A DNA stretch of 53,547 nt from Actinomyces denticolens (lineage in GTDB: Bacteria > Actinomycetota > Actinomycetes > Actinomycetales > Actinomycetaceae). Shown one piece after another: positions 34,290-42,698 of the stretch. The number at the start of each line of letters is the position of its first letter. Position 1 is the first letter of the stretch. The notes under the pieces were generated by a model that was given only the letters and a program-made list of their open reading frames with translations, was not told where the DNA came from and ran no database searches. The stretch spans positions 1 through 53,547 of the forward strand of contig NZ_MVIW01000022.1 in the NCBI RefSeq assembly GCF_002072185.1, written 5' to 3'. The translations under genes and the position numbers were made by a program.

Positions 34290-35114
34290 ATGGGAACAGC
34301 GCTCATCACCGGAGGCACATCGGGCATCGGCCTGGAACTCGCCTGGCAGCTCGCCGAGACCCACCACGACCTCGTGCTCGTGGCCAGGGACGCGGCACGG
34401 CTCGCCGCCGTCGCCGAGGAGATCCACCAGACAGCGGGCGTCGGTGTCCAGGTGATCGACGCCGATCTCTCCGTCCCCGACGACCTTGAGCGCGTGGCCT
34501 CCCGCCTGCGGGGCGGCGTGACCGGAGCCGTCGCCGGGGCGCAGGGCGTGCACAGCGCCGAGCAGGTGGCGGCCCGGCCCATCGACCTGCTCGTCAACAA
34601 CGCGGGATTCGCCGTCGGCCAGGCCTTCATCGGCGGCGACCTGGGTCAGGAGAGGCGCGCCCTCGACGTCATGGTCGGCGCCGTCATGACCCTCACCCAC
34701 GAGGCCCTTCCCGGCATGGTGGGGCGCGGGCACGGCGCCATCCTCAACGTCGCCAGCATGACCGCGCTGACCGCCATGGGCACCTACGCCGCCCACAAGG
34801 CCTGGGTGCGGACCTTCACCGAGGGGATCGCCTCCGAGCTGGCGGGCACCGGGGTTACCGCCACCGTCGTCAATCCCGGTCTGACCCGCACCGAGTTCCA
34901 CGACCGCGCCGGCATGGACGGCTCCCAGTGGCCCGAGGTCATGTGGCTCGACGCCGCCGACGTCGCCCGCGCCGCGCTCGCGGCGGTGCGCCGGGGCCGG
35001 GTCATCTGCACGCCGTCGGCCCGCTACCAGGTGGGCAACGCGGCGCTGAGGCTGGCGCCGAGATGGTTCGTGCGCCGCGTCGCCGGGCACGCCTCGGCCA
35101 GCACTCAGTACTGA
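34290..35114 (+). CDS. Short-chain dehydrogenase/reductase (SDR)
   Basis: 274 residues, classical SDR. The dinucleotide motif TGGTSGIG lies at residues 7-14, NNAG near 105-108, the catalytic Ser in NVASMTAL, and the YxxxK pair in YAAHK. An extra segment of about 20 residues (RLRGGVTGAVAGAQGVHSAE) precedes the NNAG strand and is unusual in this family. NAD(P)-dependent; the substrate cannot be told from sequence. Confidence 0.9.
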   Translation: MGTALITGGTSGIGLELAWQLAETHHDLVLVARDAARLAAVAEEIHQTAGVGVQVIDADLSVPDDLERVASRLRGGVTGAVAGAQGVHSAEQVAARPIDLLVNNAGFAVGQAFIGGDLGQERRALDVMVGAVMTLTHEALPGMVGRGHGAILNVASMTALTAMGTYAAHKAWVRTFTEGIASELAGTGVTATVVNPGLTRTEFHDRAGMDGSQWPEVMWLDAADVARAALAAVRRGRVICTPSARYQVGNAALRLAPRWFVRRVAGHASASTQY

Positions 35115-35228
35115 CCGCGCTCACGCCCACGGCCCCCGCCCCGATGGGCGGGCCCGCGCCGGCGAGTCCCGCTGCGCGCCCCGGTTCGCGGCAGGCGGAC
35201 TGCACTCGATGAAGGACGATAGTCCTGC

Positions 35229-35234
35229 CATGAT
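35229..35234 (+). promoter_or_regulatory. -10 element of tpx (leaderless)
   Basis: CATGAT ending 6 nt before the ATG at 35241. Confidence 0.55.
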
Positions 35235-35240
35235 GGCGCC

Positions 35241-35738
35241 ATGGCTGAGATCACCCGTCACGGAGACCCCATCACGACTATCGGAACCCTGCCCGCCGTG
35301 GGAGGCGAGGCGCCCGCCTTCGAGCTCGCCGGAGCCGACCTCGCCCCGGTGACGAGCGAGTCCCTGCGCGGCGAGCGCCTCGTGCTCAACATCTTCCCGT
35401 CCATCGACACCGGCGTGTGCGCCACCAGCGTGCGCGAGTTCAACAAGCGCGCCGCCTCCTTGGAGAACACGACCGTCCTGTGCGTCTCGGCGGACCTCCC
35501 CTTCGCGCACGCCCGCTTCTGCGGCGCCGAGGGCATCGACGGCGTCCTGACCGCCTCGAGCTTCCGCTCCACTTTCGGGACGGACTACGGCGTGACCATC
35601 ACCGATACCCCGATGGCGGGGCTGCTCTCGCGCGCCGTCGTCGTCCTCGACGCGCAGGGCGCGGTGCTCTACACCGAGCAGGTTCCCGACATCTCGCAGG
35701 AGCCCGACTACGAGGCGGCCATCGCCGCGCTCTCCTGA
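35241..35738 (+). CDS. tpx: Thiol peroxidase (atypical 2-Cys peroxiredoxin)
   Basis: 165 residues, the usual Tpx length. The peroxidatic cysteine lies in TGVCATSVREFN (C60) and the resolving cysteine in FCGAEG (C94), as in characterised Tpx proteins. It reduces hydroperoxides with thioredoxin as donor. Monocistronic: it has its own leaderless promoter and a strong hairpin 15 bp after the stop. It fits the peroxide defence needs of an organism living beside peroxide-forming streptococci, which is an inference from the suggested habitat. Confidence 0.95.
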   Translation: MAEITRHGDPITTIGTLPAVGGEAPAFELAGADLAPVTSESLRGERLVLNIFPSIDTGVCATSVREFNKRAASLENTTVLCVSADLPFAHARFCGAEGIDGVLTASSFRSTFGTDYGVTITDTPMAGLLSRAVVVLDAQGAVLYTEQVPDISQEPDYEAAIAALS

Positions 35739-35753
35739 GCCGCCCGCTCCCAG

Positions 35754-35792
35754 CCGGGCCCCGGACTCCCCACGCGGGAGTCCGGGGCCCGG
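35754..35792 (+). terminator. tpx terminator hairpin
   Basis: 17-bp perfect stem (35754-35770 with 35776-35792), 5-nt loop, no U tract. The pyrE -10 element begins 6 bp later. Confidence 0.75.
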
Positions 35793-35798
35793 ATCGTC

Positions 35799-35804
35799 TA
35801 GCCT
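35799..35804 (+). promoter_or_regulatory. -10 element of pyrE (leaderless)
   Basis: TAGCCT ending 7 nt before the GTG at 35812. Confidence 0.65.
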
Positions 35805-35811
35805 TGAGCCC

Positions 35812-36381
35812 GTGAGCACCAATGATCCCCAGCGCGCACGGCTGGCCGCGCTCGTCGGCGAGCTCGCCGTCGTGCGCGGCACCGTTACCCTCGCCTCCGG
35901 CCTGACCTCCGACTTCTACGTGGACATGCGCCGCACCACCCTCCACCACGAGGCCGCGCCCCTCATCGGCCACGTCATGCTCGACATGCTCGAGGAGGCG
36001 GGCCTGAGCACCGAGGACTACGACGCCGTCGGCGGGCTCACGATGGGTGCGGACCCGGTGGCCACCGCGATGATGCACGCGGCGGCCGCCCGGGGGCTCG
36101 ACCTGGACGCCTTCGTCGTGCGCAAGGCGGCCAAGGATCACGGCATGAAGCGCCGCATCGAGGGCCCGGACGTGGGCGGCAGGCGCGTGATCGTCCTGGA
36201 GGACACGTCCACCACGGGCGGGTCCCCCCTGGAGGCGGTCGAGGCCCTGCGCGAGGCCGGCGCTCAGGTGCTGGCCGTCGCCGTTGTCGTGGACCGATCC
36301 ACCGGTGCGCGCGAGCGCATCGAGGCCGCCGGCCTGCCCTACCACGCGGCCCTCGGCCTGGCCGACCTCGGCCTCGACTGA
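35812..36381 (+). CDS. pyrE: Orotate phosphoribosyltransferase
   Basis: 189 residues. The PRPP-binding motif VIVLEDTSTTGGS is complete, preceded by the flexible catalytic loop RKAAKDHGMKRRIEGP with Lys residues, and the N terminus has TLASGLTSDFYVDMR. It converts orotate and PRPP to OMP in pyrimidine synthesis. GTG start agrees with the leaderless promoter. The TrmH-like gene follows 8 bp after the stop, suggesting co-transcription. No other pyr gene is in the window. Confidence 0.95.
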   Translation: MSTNDPQRARLAALVGELAVVRGTVTLASGLTSDFYVDMRRTTLHHEAAPLIGHVMLDMLEEAGLSTEDYDAVGGLTMGADPVATAMMHAAAARGLDLDAFVVRKAAKDHGMKRRIEGPDVGGRRVIVLEDTSTTGGSPLEAVEALREAGAQVLAVAVVVDRSTGARERIEAAGLPYHAALGLADLGLD

Positions 36382-36389
36382 GGCCCCGC

Positions 36390-37067
36390 GTGACGCCTGA
36401 GGACCACTGGGCGTCGCTGCCGCCCGATGCGGACGCCCCCGCCGACCATCGCGAGGTCGGGGTGGGGCCGTGGCCGGGCGGACCCGACGCCTGGCCCGAT
36501 GATCCCCGCTACGACCCCGAGCTGCTCGCCGGTGGGGACCGGCGCAACGTCGTCGACCGCTACCGGTACTGGAGCGTGAAGGCCATCCGCGCCGACCTCG
36601 CCTCCCGCGCCCACCCGCTCCAGGTGGCCATCGAGAACGTCAGCCAGGACCTCAATATCGGCTCCATCGTGCGCAGCGCCAATGCCTTCAACGTCTCCGG
36701 CGTCCATATCGTGGGGCGGTGCCGTTGGAACCGTCGCGGCGCCATGGTGACCGACCGCTACCTCGACGTGCGCCACCACCCGAGCCCCGCGGAGCTCCTC
36801 ACCTGGGCGGTCGCGGAGGGCTACGAGCCGGTCGCCATCGACAACGGTCCCGGATCGACGCCCCTGGAGAGCGCCGCCCTGCCCGAGCGCTGCCTCATGA
36901 TCTTCGGCTCCGAGGGCCAGGGCATCAGCGAGGAGCTCATCGTCGGCTGCTCGCGCCTCCACCGGATCGGCCAGTACGGCTCCACCCGATCCATCAACGT
37001 GGCCGCGGCCGCCGCCGTGGCCATGCACGCCTGGATCCGCCAGCACGGCGGCCCCGCGCCCGACTGA
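36390..37067 (+). CDS. TrmH/SpoU family RNA 2'-O-methyltransferase
   Basis: 225 residues with the three SPOUT motifs: NIGSIVRSANAFNVSGVHIVG (motif 1 with Asn and Arg, quoted in part), LMIFGSEGQGISEELI (motif 2) and SINVAAAAAVAMHAW (motif 3, the trefoil-knot AdoMet site). It methylates ribose of tRNA or rRNA; the target is not identifiable. The first 60 residues are an extra Pro/Asp-rich region. GTG start with only a weak TGAGG upstream; it is probably translated by coupling to pyrE. Confidence 0.9.
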   Translation: MTPEDHWASLPPDADAPADHREVGVGPWPGGPDAWPDDPRYDPELLAGGDRRNVVDRYRYWSVKAIRADLASRAHPLQVAIENVSQDLNIGSIVRSANAFNVSGVHIVGRCRWNRRGAMVTDRYLDVRHHPSPAELLTWAVAEGYEPVAIDNGPGSTPLESAALPERCLMIFGSEGQGISEELIVGCSRLHRIGQYGSTRSINVAAAAAVAMHAWIRQHGGPAPD

Positions 37068-37254
37068 CCGCACAGCCGCCGGCGCCGCCTGGTCGGCCTG
37101 CCGCACCGGCGCATCACCACTCCATCGGGCGGTCCCGCCGCGCCCGGAGCCGGACTCGGCCGGAGCCTCGGGACCATCGCCCGGTACCCGATCGACCCGA
37201 TCCGTGGAAGAATCGGTGCTGCACCATTGCCACATCTCACCCAGGAGGCACCCA

Positions 37255-38304
37255 GTGGCCATCGCAACCCCGGAGTCGTACGCGGACATGCTCGATCGCG
37301 CGAAGGCTGGCAAGTACGCCATCCCCGCCATCAACGTCACCTCCTCCCAGACTCTCTCCGCCGCCCTCAAGGGTTTCGCCGACGCCGAGTCGGACGGCAT
37401 CGTTCAGATCTCCAACGGCGGCGCCGCCTACTGGTCCGGCTCCTCCCGCGCCGACAAGGTGAAGGGCTCCATCGCCTTCGCCGCCTACGCCCGAGCTGTC
37501 GGCGACCTCTACCCGGTCCAGATCGGTCTGCACACCGACCACTGCCCCAAGCCGATGCTCGAGCCCTGGGTCCTCCCGCTCCTCGAGATCGAGGCCGAGC
37601 AGGTCAAGCGCGGTGAGCTCCCGATGTTCAACTCCCACATGTGGGATGGCTCCGCCGAGTCCCTCGACGACAACATCGAGATCGCCGTCGACATGCTCGC
37701 CCGCGCCAAGGCCGCCAACGTCATCCTCGAGATCGAGATCGGCGCCGTCGGCGGCGAGGAGGACGGCATCAAGGGCGAGGAGAACGCCAACCTCTACACC
37801 ACGGCCGACGACGCCTGGCGCGCCATCGAGGCCCTGGGCCTGGGTGAGAACGGCCGCTACATCACCGCCCTCACCTTCGGCAACGTCCACGGCGCCTACA
37901 AGCCCGGTCACGTCAAGCTCCGCCCGGAGATCCTCGGCGAGATCCAGGACGACGTCGCGGCGCGCCTCGGCGACCGCCTGTCCACCAAGGTCGGCACCCA
38001 GGACTCCCCCTTCGACCTCGTCATGCACGGCGGCTCCGGCTCCACCGACGAGGAGATCGCCACCGCGGTGCGCAACGGCGTCATCAAGATGAACGTCGAC
38101 ACCGACACCCAGTACGCCTACACCCGCCCGGTGGCCGACTGGATGCTCAAGAACTACGACGGCGTCCTCAAGATCGACGGCGAGGTCGGCAACAAGAAGA
38201 CCTACGACCCGCGCGCCTGGGGCAAGGCCGCCGAGAACGGCATGGCCGCCCGCGTCGTCGAGGCCTGCGAGCGGCTCGGCTCCGTCGGCTCCGCCAAGCG
38301 CTGA
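37255..38304 (+). CDS. fba: Class II fructose-bisphosphate aldolase
   Basis: 349 residues. The zinc ligands are visible in HTDHC (H93, H96 region), in the EIEIGAVGGEEDG loop and in FGNVHGAYKPG, with HGGSGS and KMNVDTDTQYAYTRP later, as in class IIa aldolases. It cleaves fructose-1,6-bisphosphate in glycolysis and works in reverse in gluconeogenesis with pckG. GTG 37255 has a perfect AGGAGG 6 nt upstream; codons are extremely biased, consistent with high expression. A 17-bp hairpin ends the unit. Confidence 0.96.
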   Translation: MAIATPESYADMLDRAKAGKYAIPAINVTSSQTLSAALKGFADAESDGIVQISNGGAAYWSGSSRADKVKGSIAFAAYARAVGDLYPVQIGLHTDHCPKPMLEPWVLPLLEIEAEQVKRGELPMFNSHMWDGSAESLDDNIEIAVDMLARAKAANVILEIEIGAVGGEEDGIKGEENANLYTTADDAWRAIEALGLGENGRYITALTFGNVHGAYKPGHVKLRPEILGEIQDDVAARLGDRLSTKVGTQDSPFDLVMHGGSGSTDEEIATAVRNGVIKMNVDTDTQYAYTRPVADWMLKNYDGVLKIDGEVGNKKTYDPRAWGKAAENGMAARVVEACERLGSVGSAKR

Positions 38305-38370
38305 TCAGCCGCGCGGAGCGTCGGATGTGAGCCCATCACCCGCCTGACGCTCCCTCCGCCATCCGGATGA

Positions 38371-38409
38371 CAGGTGGCCCCGATGCCCTTGCGGCATCGG
38401 GGCCACCTG
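38371..38409 (+). terminator. fba terminator hairpin
   Basis: 17-bp perfect stem (38371-38387 with 38393-38409), loop CTTGC, no U tract. The dextranase remnant begins immediately after it. Confidence 0.78.
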
Positions 38410-38441
38410 CCGTTCATCGCGGCCGGGCTCGACGTGCACGA

Positions 38442-39200
38442 ATGTGCGTCAAGGGCATCGCGGGCTCCACGGATGCCGAGATCCTCTACTTCGGCCCCGG
38501 GACCTACTGGATGGGCTCGGACGCCCAGGCCGAGCTTCCCCCCACGGTGCGCTGGGTCTACCTGGCGCCCGGCGCGGTGGTCAAGGGCGCCTTCCACTTC
38601 ACCAAGGGCGCCGGTAATACTGAGCGGGTCGACTACCAGACCGATTACCGGGTGACCGGTTACGGCGTGCTCTCGGGCGAGCAGTACGTCTACGAGGCCG
38701 ACACCGCTAACGGGTTCAAGCACAAGGCGGCCGACAACTGCCATGCCACCTGTGTGAAGCCGCTGTACTTCCACTCCGTCGACGCCCAGCAGAAGCTGAC
38801 CCTCCAGGGCGTGACCATCAAGGAGCCCTCCTACCACTCCTTCGTGGTCTACGGCAACGAGGACGCCTTCGCGATGGATGTGTCCAACTACCAGCAGGTC
38901 GGAGCATGGTACTGGCAGACCGACGGTCTTGAGCTGTACACCGGCTCCACCATGAGGAGCACGTTCTTCCACGCCAACGACGACGTTCTCAAGCTCGACC
39001 ACTCCAATGTCTCCGTCAAGGACACCGTGGTGCGGAAGGGGCGGAACGGCCCCGTCGTCCAGTGGGGCTGGGAGCCGCGCAGCATCGACGGCGTGAGCGT
39101 CGACGGCACCGCAGTGATCCACAACCGCATGTTCTCCAGGGATGTGGCGCACAACACGTGCGTCTTCAACTCGTCAACCCATTGGAACGCGAAGGATCCC
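38442..39200 (+). pseudogene. Truncated GH49 dextranase
   Basis: About 250 residues align by eye with the catalytic beta-helix of GH49 dextranases: AEILYFGPGTYWMGSD, VYLAPGAVVKGAF, GVLSGEQYVYEAD, YHSFVVYGNED, WYWQTDGLELY and FFHANDDVLKLDHSNV. The TDG and NDD aspartates correspond to the catalytic acids of the family. The signal peptide, the N-terminal domain and the C-terminal end are missing: homology starts abruptly after the fba hairpin and stops after TCVFNSSTHW. No ribosome site is present. The frame stays open into the downstream binding-protein gene by chance of GC content. It is a remnant of an extracellular dextran hydrolase. Confidence 0.85.
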
Positions 39201-39503
39201 GCGCCCGCCTCCCGTCCGGTGGCCCCGACATCCCAGTGGTGCCGGGGCCACCGGCGCGTCCGGGACTCCGAAGCCCTCTCGGGATGGTGCCGCGCCGTCC
39301 CACCGCAGGCCAGGGGGCCAGGCCCTCGTGCTGAGCCGCGACGAGGCGGAGCGTGGCCTGCAAGAGTTGCAGCAAGGGGGGCAGGTTGTGCAATGATGGG
39401 GTGTCGCCCGCGACATCGGACCTACCCCGGGCTCGTCGAGCGGGCAGTCGCTCACGCGGGGCTTTCCTCGCCCTCGCGGTTGTCTTGTCCAAAGGAGGAC
39501 CTC
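39201..39503. other. Upstream region of the ABC transporter operon
   Basis: No gene: translation of the open frame is low-complexity Arg/Pro/Gly without motifs. The 3' half carries the promoter and a 15-bp palindrome, listed separately, and a strong AAAGGAGG before the binding-protein start. Confidence 0.5.
39358..39372. promoter_or_regulatory. Candidate operator of the sugar ABC operon
   Basis: Palindrome CTGCAA-GAG-TTGCAG with perfect 6-bp arms; its right arm is also the best -35 (TTGCAG, 39367-39372). -10 candidates are TGCAAT (39389-39394, spacer 16) or AATGAT (39392-39397, spacer 19). A repressor bound here would block the -35. Confidence 0.45.
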
Positions 39504-40835
39504 ATGCGACTCGTTTCCCGCCGCTCGATGCTCGGTGGCTCCGCCGCACTCGCCGTTGCTGCAACCTTGGCAGCCTGCGGTGACTCCGCATCCTCGGATC
39601 AGGGTGGCGTCTACTTCCTCAACTTCAAGCCCGAGGCCGAGGAGGCCTTCAAGGCCATCGCCGAGGCCTACAAGACCAAGACCGGCGTCGAGGTCAAGGT
39701 CGTCACCGCCGCCGCCGGCAAGTACGAGGAGACTCTGACCTCCGAGGTCGCCAAGTCCGCCCCGCCCACCCTGTTCAACATCAACGGCCCGGTCGGCCTG
39801 GCCAACTGGAAGGACTACGCCACCGACCTGAGCGACACCGACGCCGCCAAGGCCCTCACGGACGGCTCGCTGGCCCTCAAGGGCGACGACGGCAAGATCT
39901 ACGGCGTCCCGCTGGCCACCGAGGGCTACGGCATCATCTACAACAAGGCCATCCTCGACAAGTACTTCGCGATGGAGGGCGCCAAGGCTGCGAGCGTCGA
40001 CGAGATCAAGGGCTTCGCCAAGCTCAAGGAGGTCGTCGAGGACATCCAGGCCAAGAAGGCCGAGCTCGGCATCAGCGGTGCCTTCGCCGCCACCTCGCTC
40101 TCCCCGGGCGAGGACTGGCGCTTCCAGACCCACCTGGCGAACTACCCCGTCTTCTACGAGCTGCGCGACCTGGGCGCCACCGACTCCAACGATCTCAAGC
40201 TGACCTACTCGGACAACTACAAGCAGATCTTCGACCTCTACCTCAACAACTCCACCATCGCCCCCACGGAGGCCTCCGCCAAGGCCGTCACCGACTCCAT
40301 GGCCGAGTTCGCGCTCGGCCAGTGCGCCTTCGTGCAGAACGGCAACTGGGCCTGGTCGCAGATCTCCGAGGTCGAGGGCAACACCGTCAAGGAGGAGGAC
40401 ATCCACTTCCTGCCCATCTACGTCGGCGTCGAGGGCGAGGAGAAGTACGGCATCGCCCTGGGCACCGAGAACTACCTGACGATCAACTCCGAGGCCTCCG
40501 ACGCCGCCAAGCAGGACACGCAGGCCTTCCTCAACTGGCTCCTCACTGACGCCGAGGCCGCCAAGATGCTCGTCGACAATTCCGTCGTCTCCGTGTCCCC
40601 CTACTCGGCGTTCTCCAGCCTCGCCCCGGCCGACCCGCTGGGCAAGGAGATCGTCTCCTACCTCAACAACGACGCGCTCTCCCCCGTCAACTGGGTGTTC
40701 CAGACCTTCCCGAGCCAGGAGTTCAAGGACCAGCTCGGCCAGCACCTGTCCCAGTACGCCTCCGGCAAGGAGGACTGGAGCGCGGTCAAGGACTACTTCG
40801 TCACCGGCTGGGCCGAGGGCAAGGCCAAGGCCTGA
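39504..40835 (+). CDS. Sugar ABC transporter substrate-binding lipoprotein
   Basis: 443 residues. A lipoprotein signal (RRSMLGGSAALAVAATLAAC) ends with the lipobox Cys at about residue 25, so the protein is membrane-anchored outside. The rest is a family-1 (MalE/UgpB-like) solute-binding fold: YFLNFKPEAEEAFKAIAEAY at the N terminus, YGVPLATEGYGIIYNKAIL, and a C-terminal FQTFPSQEFKDQLGQ. Start ATG has AAAGGAGG 5 nt upstream; the frame is open for a further 379 codons upstream, but this is the dextranase remnant. The substrate is probably an oligosaccharide; the neighbouring remnant hints at isomalto-oligosaccharides, not proven. Confidence 0.93.
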   Translation: MRLVSRRSMLGGSAALAVAATLAACGDSASSDQGGVYFLNFKPEAEEAFKAIAEAYKTKTGVEVKVVTAAAGKYEETLTSEVAKSAPPTLFNINGPVGLANWKDYATDLSDTDAAKALTDGSLALKGDDGKIYGVPLATEGYGIIYNKAILDKYFAMEGAKAASVDEIKGFAKLKEVVEDIQAKKAELGISGAFAATSLSPGEDWRFQTHLANYPVFYELRDLGATDSNDLKLTYSDNYKQIFDLYLNNSTIAPTEASAKAVTDSMAEFALGQCAFVQNGNWAWSQISEVEGNTVKEEDIHFLPIYVGVEGEEKYGIALGTENYLTINSEASDAAKQDTQAFLNWLLTDAEAAKMLVDNSVVSVSPYSAFSSLAPADPLGKEIVSYLNNDALSPVNWVFQTFPSQEFKDQLGQHLSQYASGKEDWSAVKDYFVTGWAEGKAKA

Positions 40836-40860
40836 TCCTCCGCTCTCGCGGCAATGCTCC

Positions 40861-40898
40861 GCCGACGGCGCCCGGTCGCCCGACCGGACGCCGTCGGC
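40861..40898 (+). terminator. Intercistronic hairpin after the binding-protein gene
   Basis: 16 paired bases with one mismatch and a 4-nt loop, 25 bp after the stop and 63 bp before the first permease. It probably protects the binding-protein mRNA or partly terminates, giving more binding protein than permease, as in mal operons. Confidence 0.65.
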
Positions 40899-40961
40899 TG
40901 AGCCGTCCACCTCCCGCCTCCATTCGGCCCGGCGCAGCCGCCGGGCGCCGCAAGAGGAATC

Positions 40962-41801
40962 ATGAACAGCGCACTCAAGAAGTACTTCCCGATATTCGCC
41001 GGACCCACGCTCCTGGCCTTCCTCATCGCCTTCCTCGTCCCGTTCTTCATGGGGCTCTACCTGTCCTTCACCAAGTTCAAGACCCTGACGAACGCCAAAT
41101 GGGTGGGCCTGGAGAACTATTCCAAGGTCCTCGAGTCGGACTTCGGCTCAGCGCTGTGGTTCACCGTCATCGTCTCGGTGATCTCCATCATCACCGTCAA
41201 CCTCGGGGCCTTCACCCTGGCCTATCTGCTGACCCGCAAGCTCAAGGGCACCAACTTCTTCCGCTCGGTGTTCTTCATGCCCAACCTCATCGGCGGCATC
41301 GTCCTGGGCTTCACCTGGCAGGTCATGCTCAACGCGATCCTCAAGCACTGGGGCCAGACCATCGTCAATGACTGGCACCTCGGCCTCCTCGGTCTCATCC
41401 TGCTGGTGAACTGGCAGCTCATGGGCTACATGATGATCATCTACATCGCGGGGTTGCAGAACGTCCCGCCCGAGCTCATCGAGGCCGCCCAGATCGACGG
41501 CGCGAATGGGTGGATGACGCTGCGCAATGTCACCATCCCGATGGTCATGCCCTCGATCACCATCTGCCTGTTCCTCACCCTGGCGAACACCTTCAAGATG
41601 TTCGACCAGAACCTGGCGCTGACCAACGGCGCCCCGCTCAAGCAGACCGAGATGGCGGCCCTGAGCATCTACAACACCATGTACCACGCCCGCAACCAGA
41701 TGGGGCAGGCGCAGGCCGCCGCGGTGATCTTCTTCCTCATCGTCGCCGCGATCGCGCTCATCCAGCTGCGCGCCACCCGTGCCAAGGAGGTCGACGCATG
41801 A
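40962..41801 (+). CDS. Sugar ABC transporter permease (MalF-like)
   Basis: 279 residues, six predicted membrane helices beginning with LLAFLIAFLVPFFMGLYLSF. The EAA loop that contacts the ATPase reads ELIEAAQIDGANGWMTLRNV (about residues 172-191). It forms the inner-membrane channel with the next permease. No ATPase gene is in the operon, so a shared MsiK/MalK-type ATPase encoded elsewhere is expected, as in many Actinobacteria. Start ATG has AGAGGA upstream. The stop overlaps the next start by 4 bp. Confidence 0.94.
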   Translation: MNSALKKYFPIFAGPTLLAFLIAFLVPFFMGLYLSFTKFKTLTNAKWVGLENYSKVLESDFGSALWFTVIVSVISIITVNLGAFTLAYLLTRKLKGTNFFRSVFFMPNLIGGIVLGFTWQVMLNAILKHWGQTIVNDWHLGLLGLILLVNWQLMGYMMIIYIAGLQNVPPELIEAAQIDGANGWMTLRNVTIPMVMPSITICLFLTLANTFKMFDQNLALTNGAPLKQTEMAALSIYNTMYHARNQMGQAQAAAVIFFLIVAAIALIQLRATRAKEVDA

Positions 41802-42697
41802 GCGCCGCCAGCACCGCCGTCCGTCCCACCACCGCCCCGGCCGGTGCGAGGGCCGCCGAGCCCCGCAGGAGCGTGGGGAGGTCGATCACCACCGCGCTCC
41901 TGGCGATCCTGTCGCTCGTGTGGCTGGTTCCGCTGGTCTTCATCCTGATCAACTCCTTCAAGGGCCGTTTCTACATCTCCGACAGCCCCTTCTCCCTGCC
42001 CATGGGGGAGCGCTTCTCCGGATTCACCAATTACGCCTCCGGCCTCAAGCTCAACGGCTTCGCGCAGGCCATCGGCTGGTCGCTGTTCATCACGGTGGGC
42101 TCGGTTGCGGTGATCCTCCTGCTGACCGCCATGACCGCCTACTACATCACCCGGGTGAAGACCTGGTGGACCTCCGTCATCTACTACGTCTTCGCCTTCT
42201 CGATGATCGCCCCGTTCCAGCTCGTCATGTTCCCCACCTCCAAGGTGGCCGACATGCTCGGACTGGCCACCCCGTGGGGCATGATCGTGCTCTACCTCGG
42301 CTTCGGCGGGGCGCTGTCGGTGTTCCTCTTCGCCGGCTTCATCAAGTCGATCCCCATGGAGATCGAGGAGGCCGCCTACATGGACGGCTGCTCGCCGCTG
42401 CAGACCTACTTCCGGGTAGTCATGCCGCTGCTCAAGCCGACGGCGGTCACGGTCGCCATCCTCAACACCATGTGGGTGTGGAACGACTACCTCCTGCCCT
42501 ACCTGGTCATCGGCCACGACGAGAACTACAAGACCATCCCGATCGTCATCCAGGCGCTCACCGGCTCCAACGGGAACAAGGACCTGGGCGCGCAGATGGC
42601 CATGCTCGTCCTGGCGATCATCCCGATCGTCGCCTTCTACCTGGTGAGCCAGAAGCACATCATCGAGGGCGTCGCCGCCGGCGCCGTCAAGGGCTGA
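41798..42697 (+). CDS. Sugar ABC transporter permease (MalG-like)
   Basis: 299 residues with a disordered N-terminal 25 residues and six membrane helices. The EAA loop EIEEAAYMDGCSPLQTYFRV lies near residues 188-207. It pairs with the preceding permease. ATGA overlap shows translational coupling. It is followed 1 bp later by the DUF624 gene. Confidence 0.94.
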   Translation: MSAASTAVRPTTAPAGARAAEPRRSVGRSITTALLAILSLVWLVPLVFILINSFKGRFYISDSPFSLPMGERFSGFTNYASGLKLNGFAQAIGWSLFITVGSVAVILLLTAMTAYYITRVKTWWTSVIYYVFAFSMIAPFQLVMFPTSKVADMLGLATPWGMIVLYLGFGGALSVFLFAGFIKSIPMEIEEAAYMDGCSPLQTYFRVVMPLLKPTAVTVAILNTMWVWNDYLLPYLVIGHDENYKTIPIVIQALTGSNGNKDLGAQMAMLVLAIIPIVAFYLVSQKHIIEGVAAGAVKG

Positions 42698-42698
42698 C

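Noticed and set aside
38367-40835. A single 822-residue fusion of dextranase and sugar-binding protein
   Set aside because: The second half has its own AAAGGAGG, start codon and lipoprotein signal; the joining 90 residues are low-complexity and the dextranase part lacks both ends. The open frame is a by-product of high GC.
39174-40910. Long minus-strand frame opposite the binding-protein gene
   Set aside because: Val/Gly/Leu/Glu-rich shadow without domains; the plus-strand gene has signal peptide and conserved motifs.
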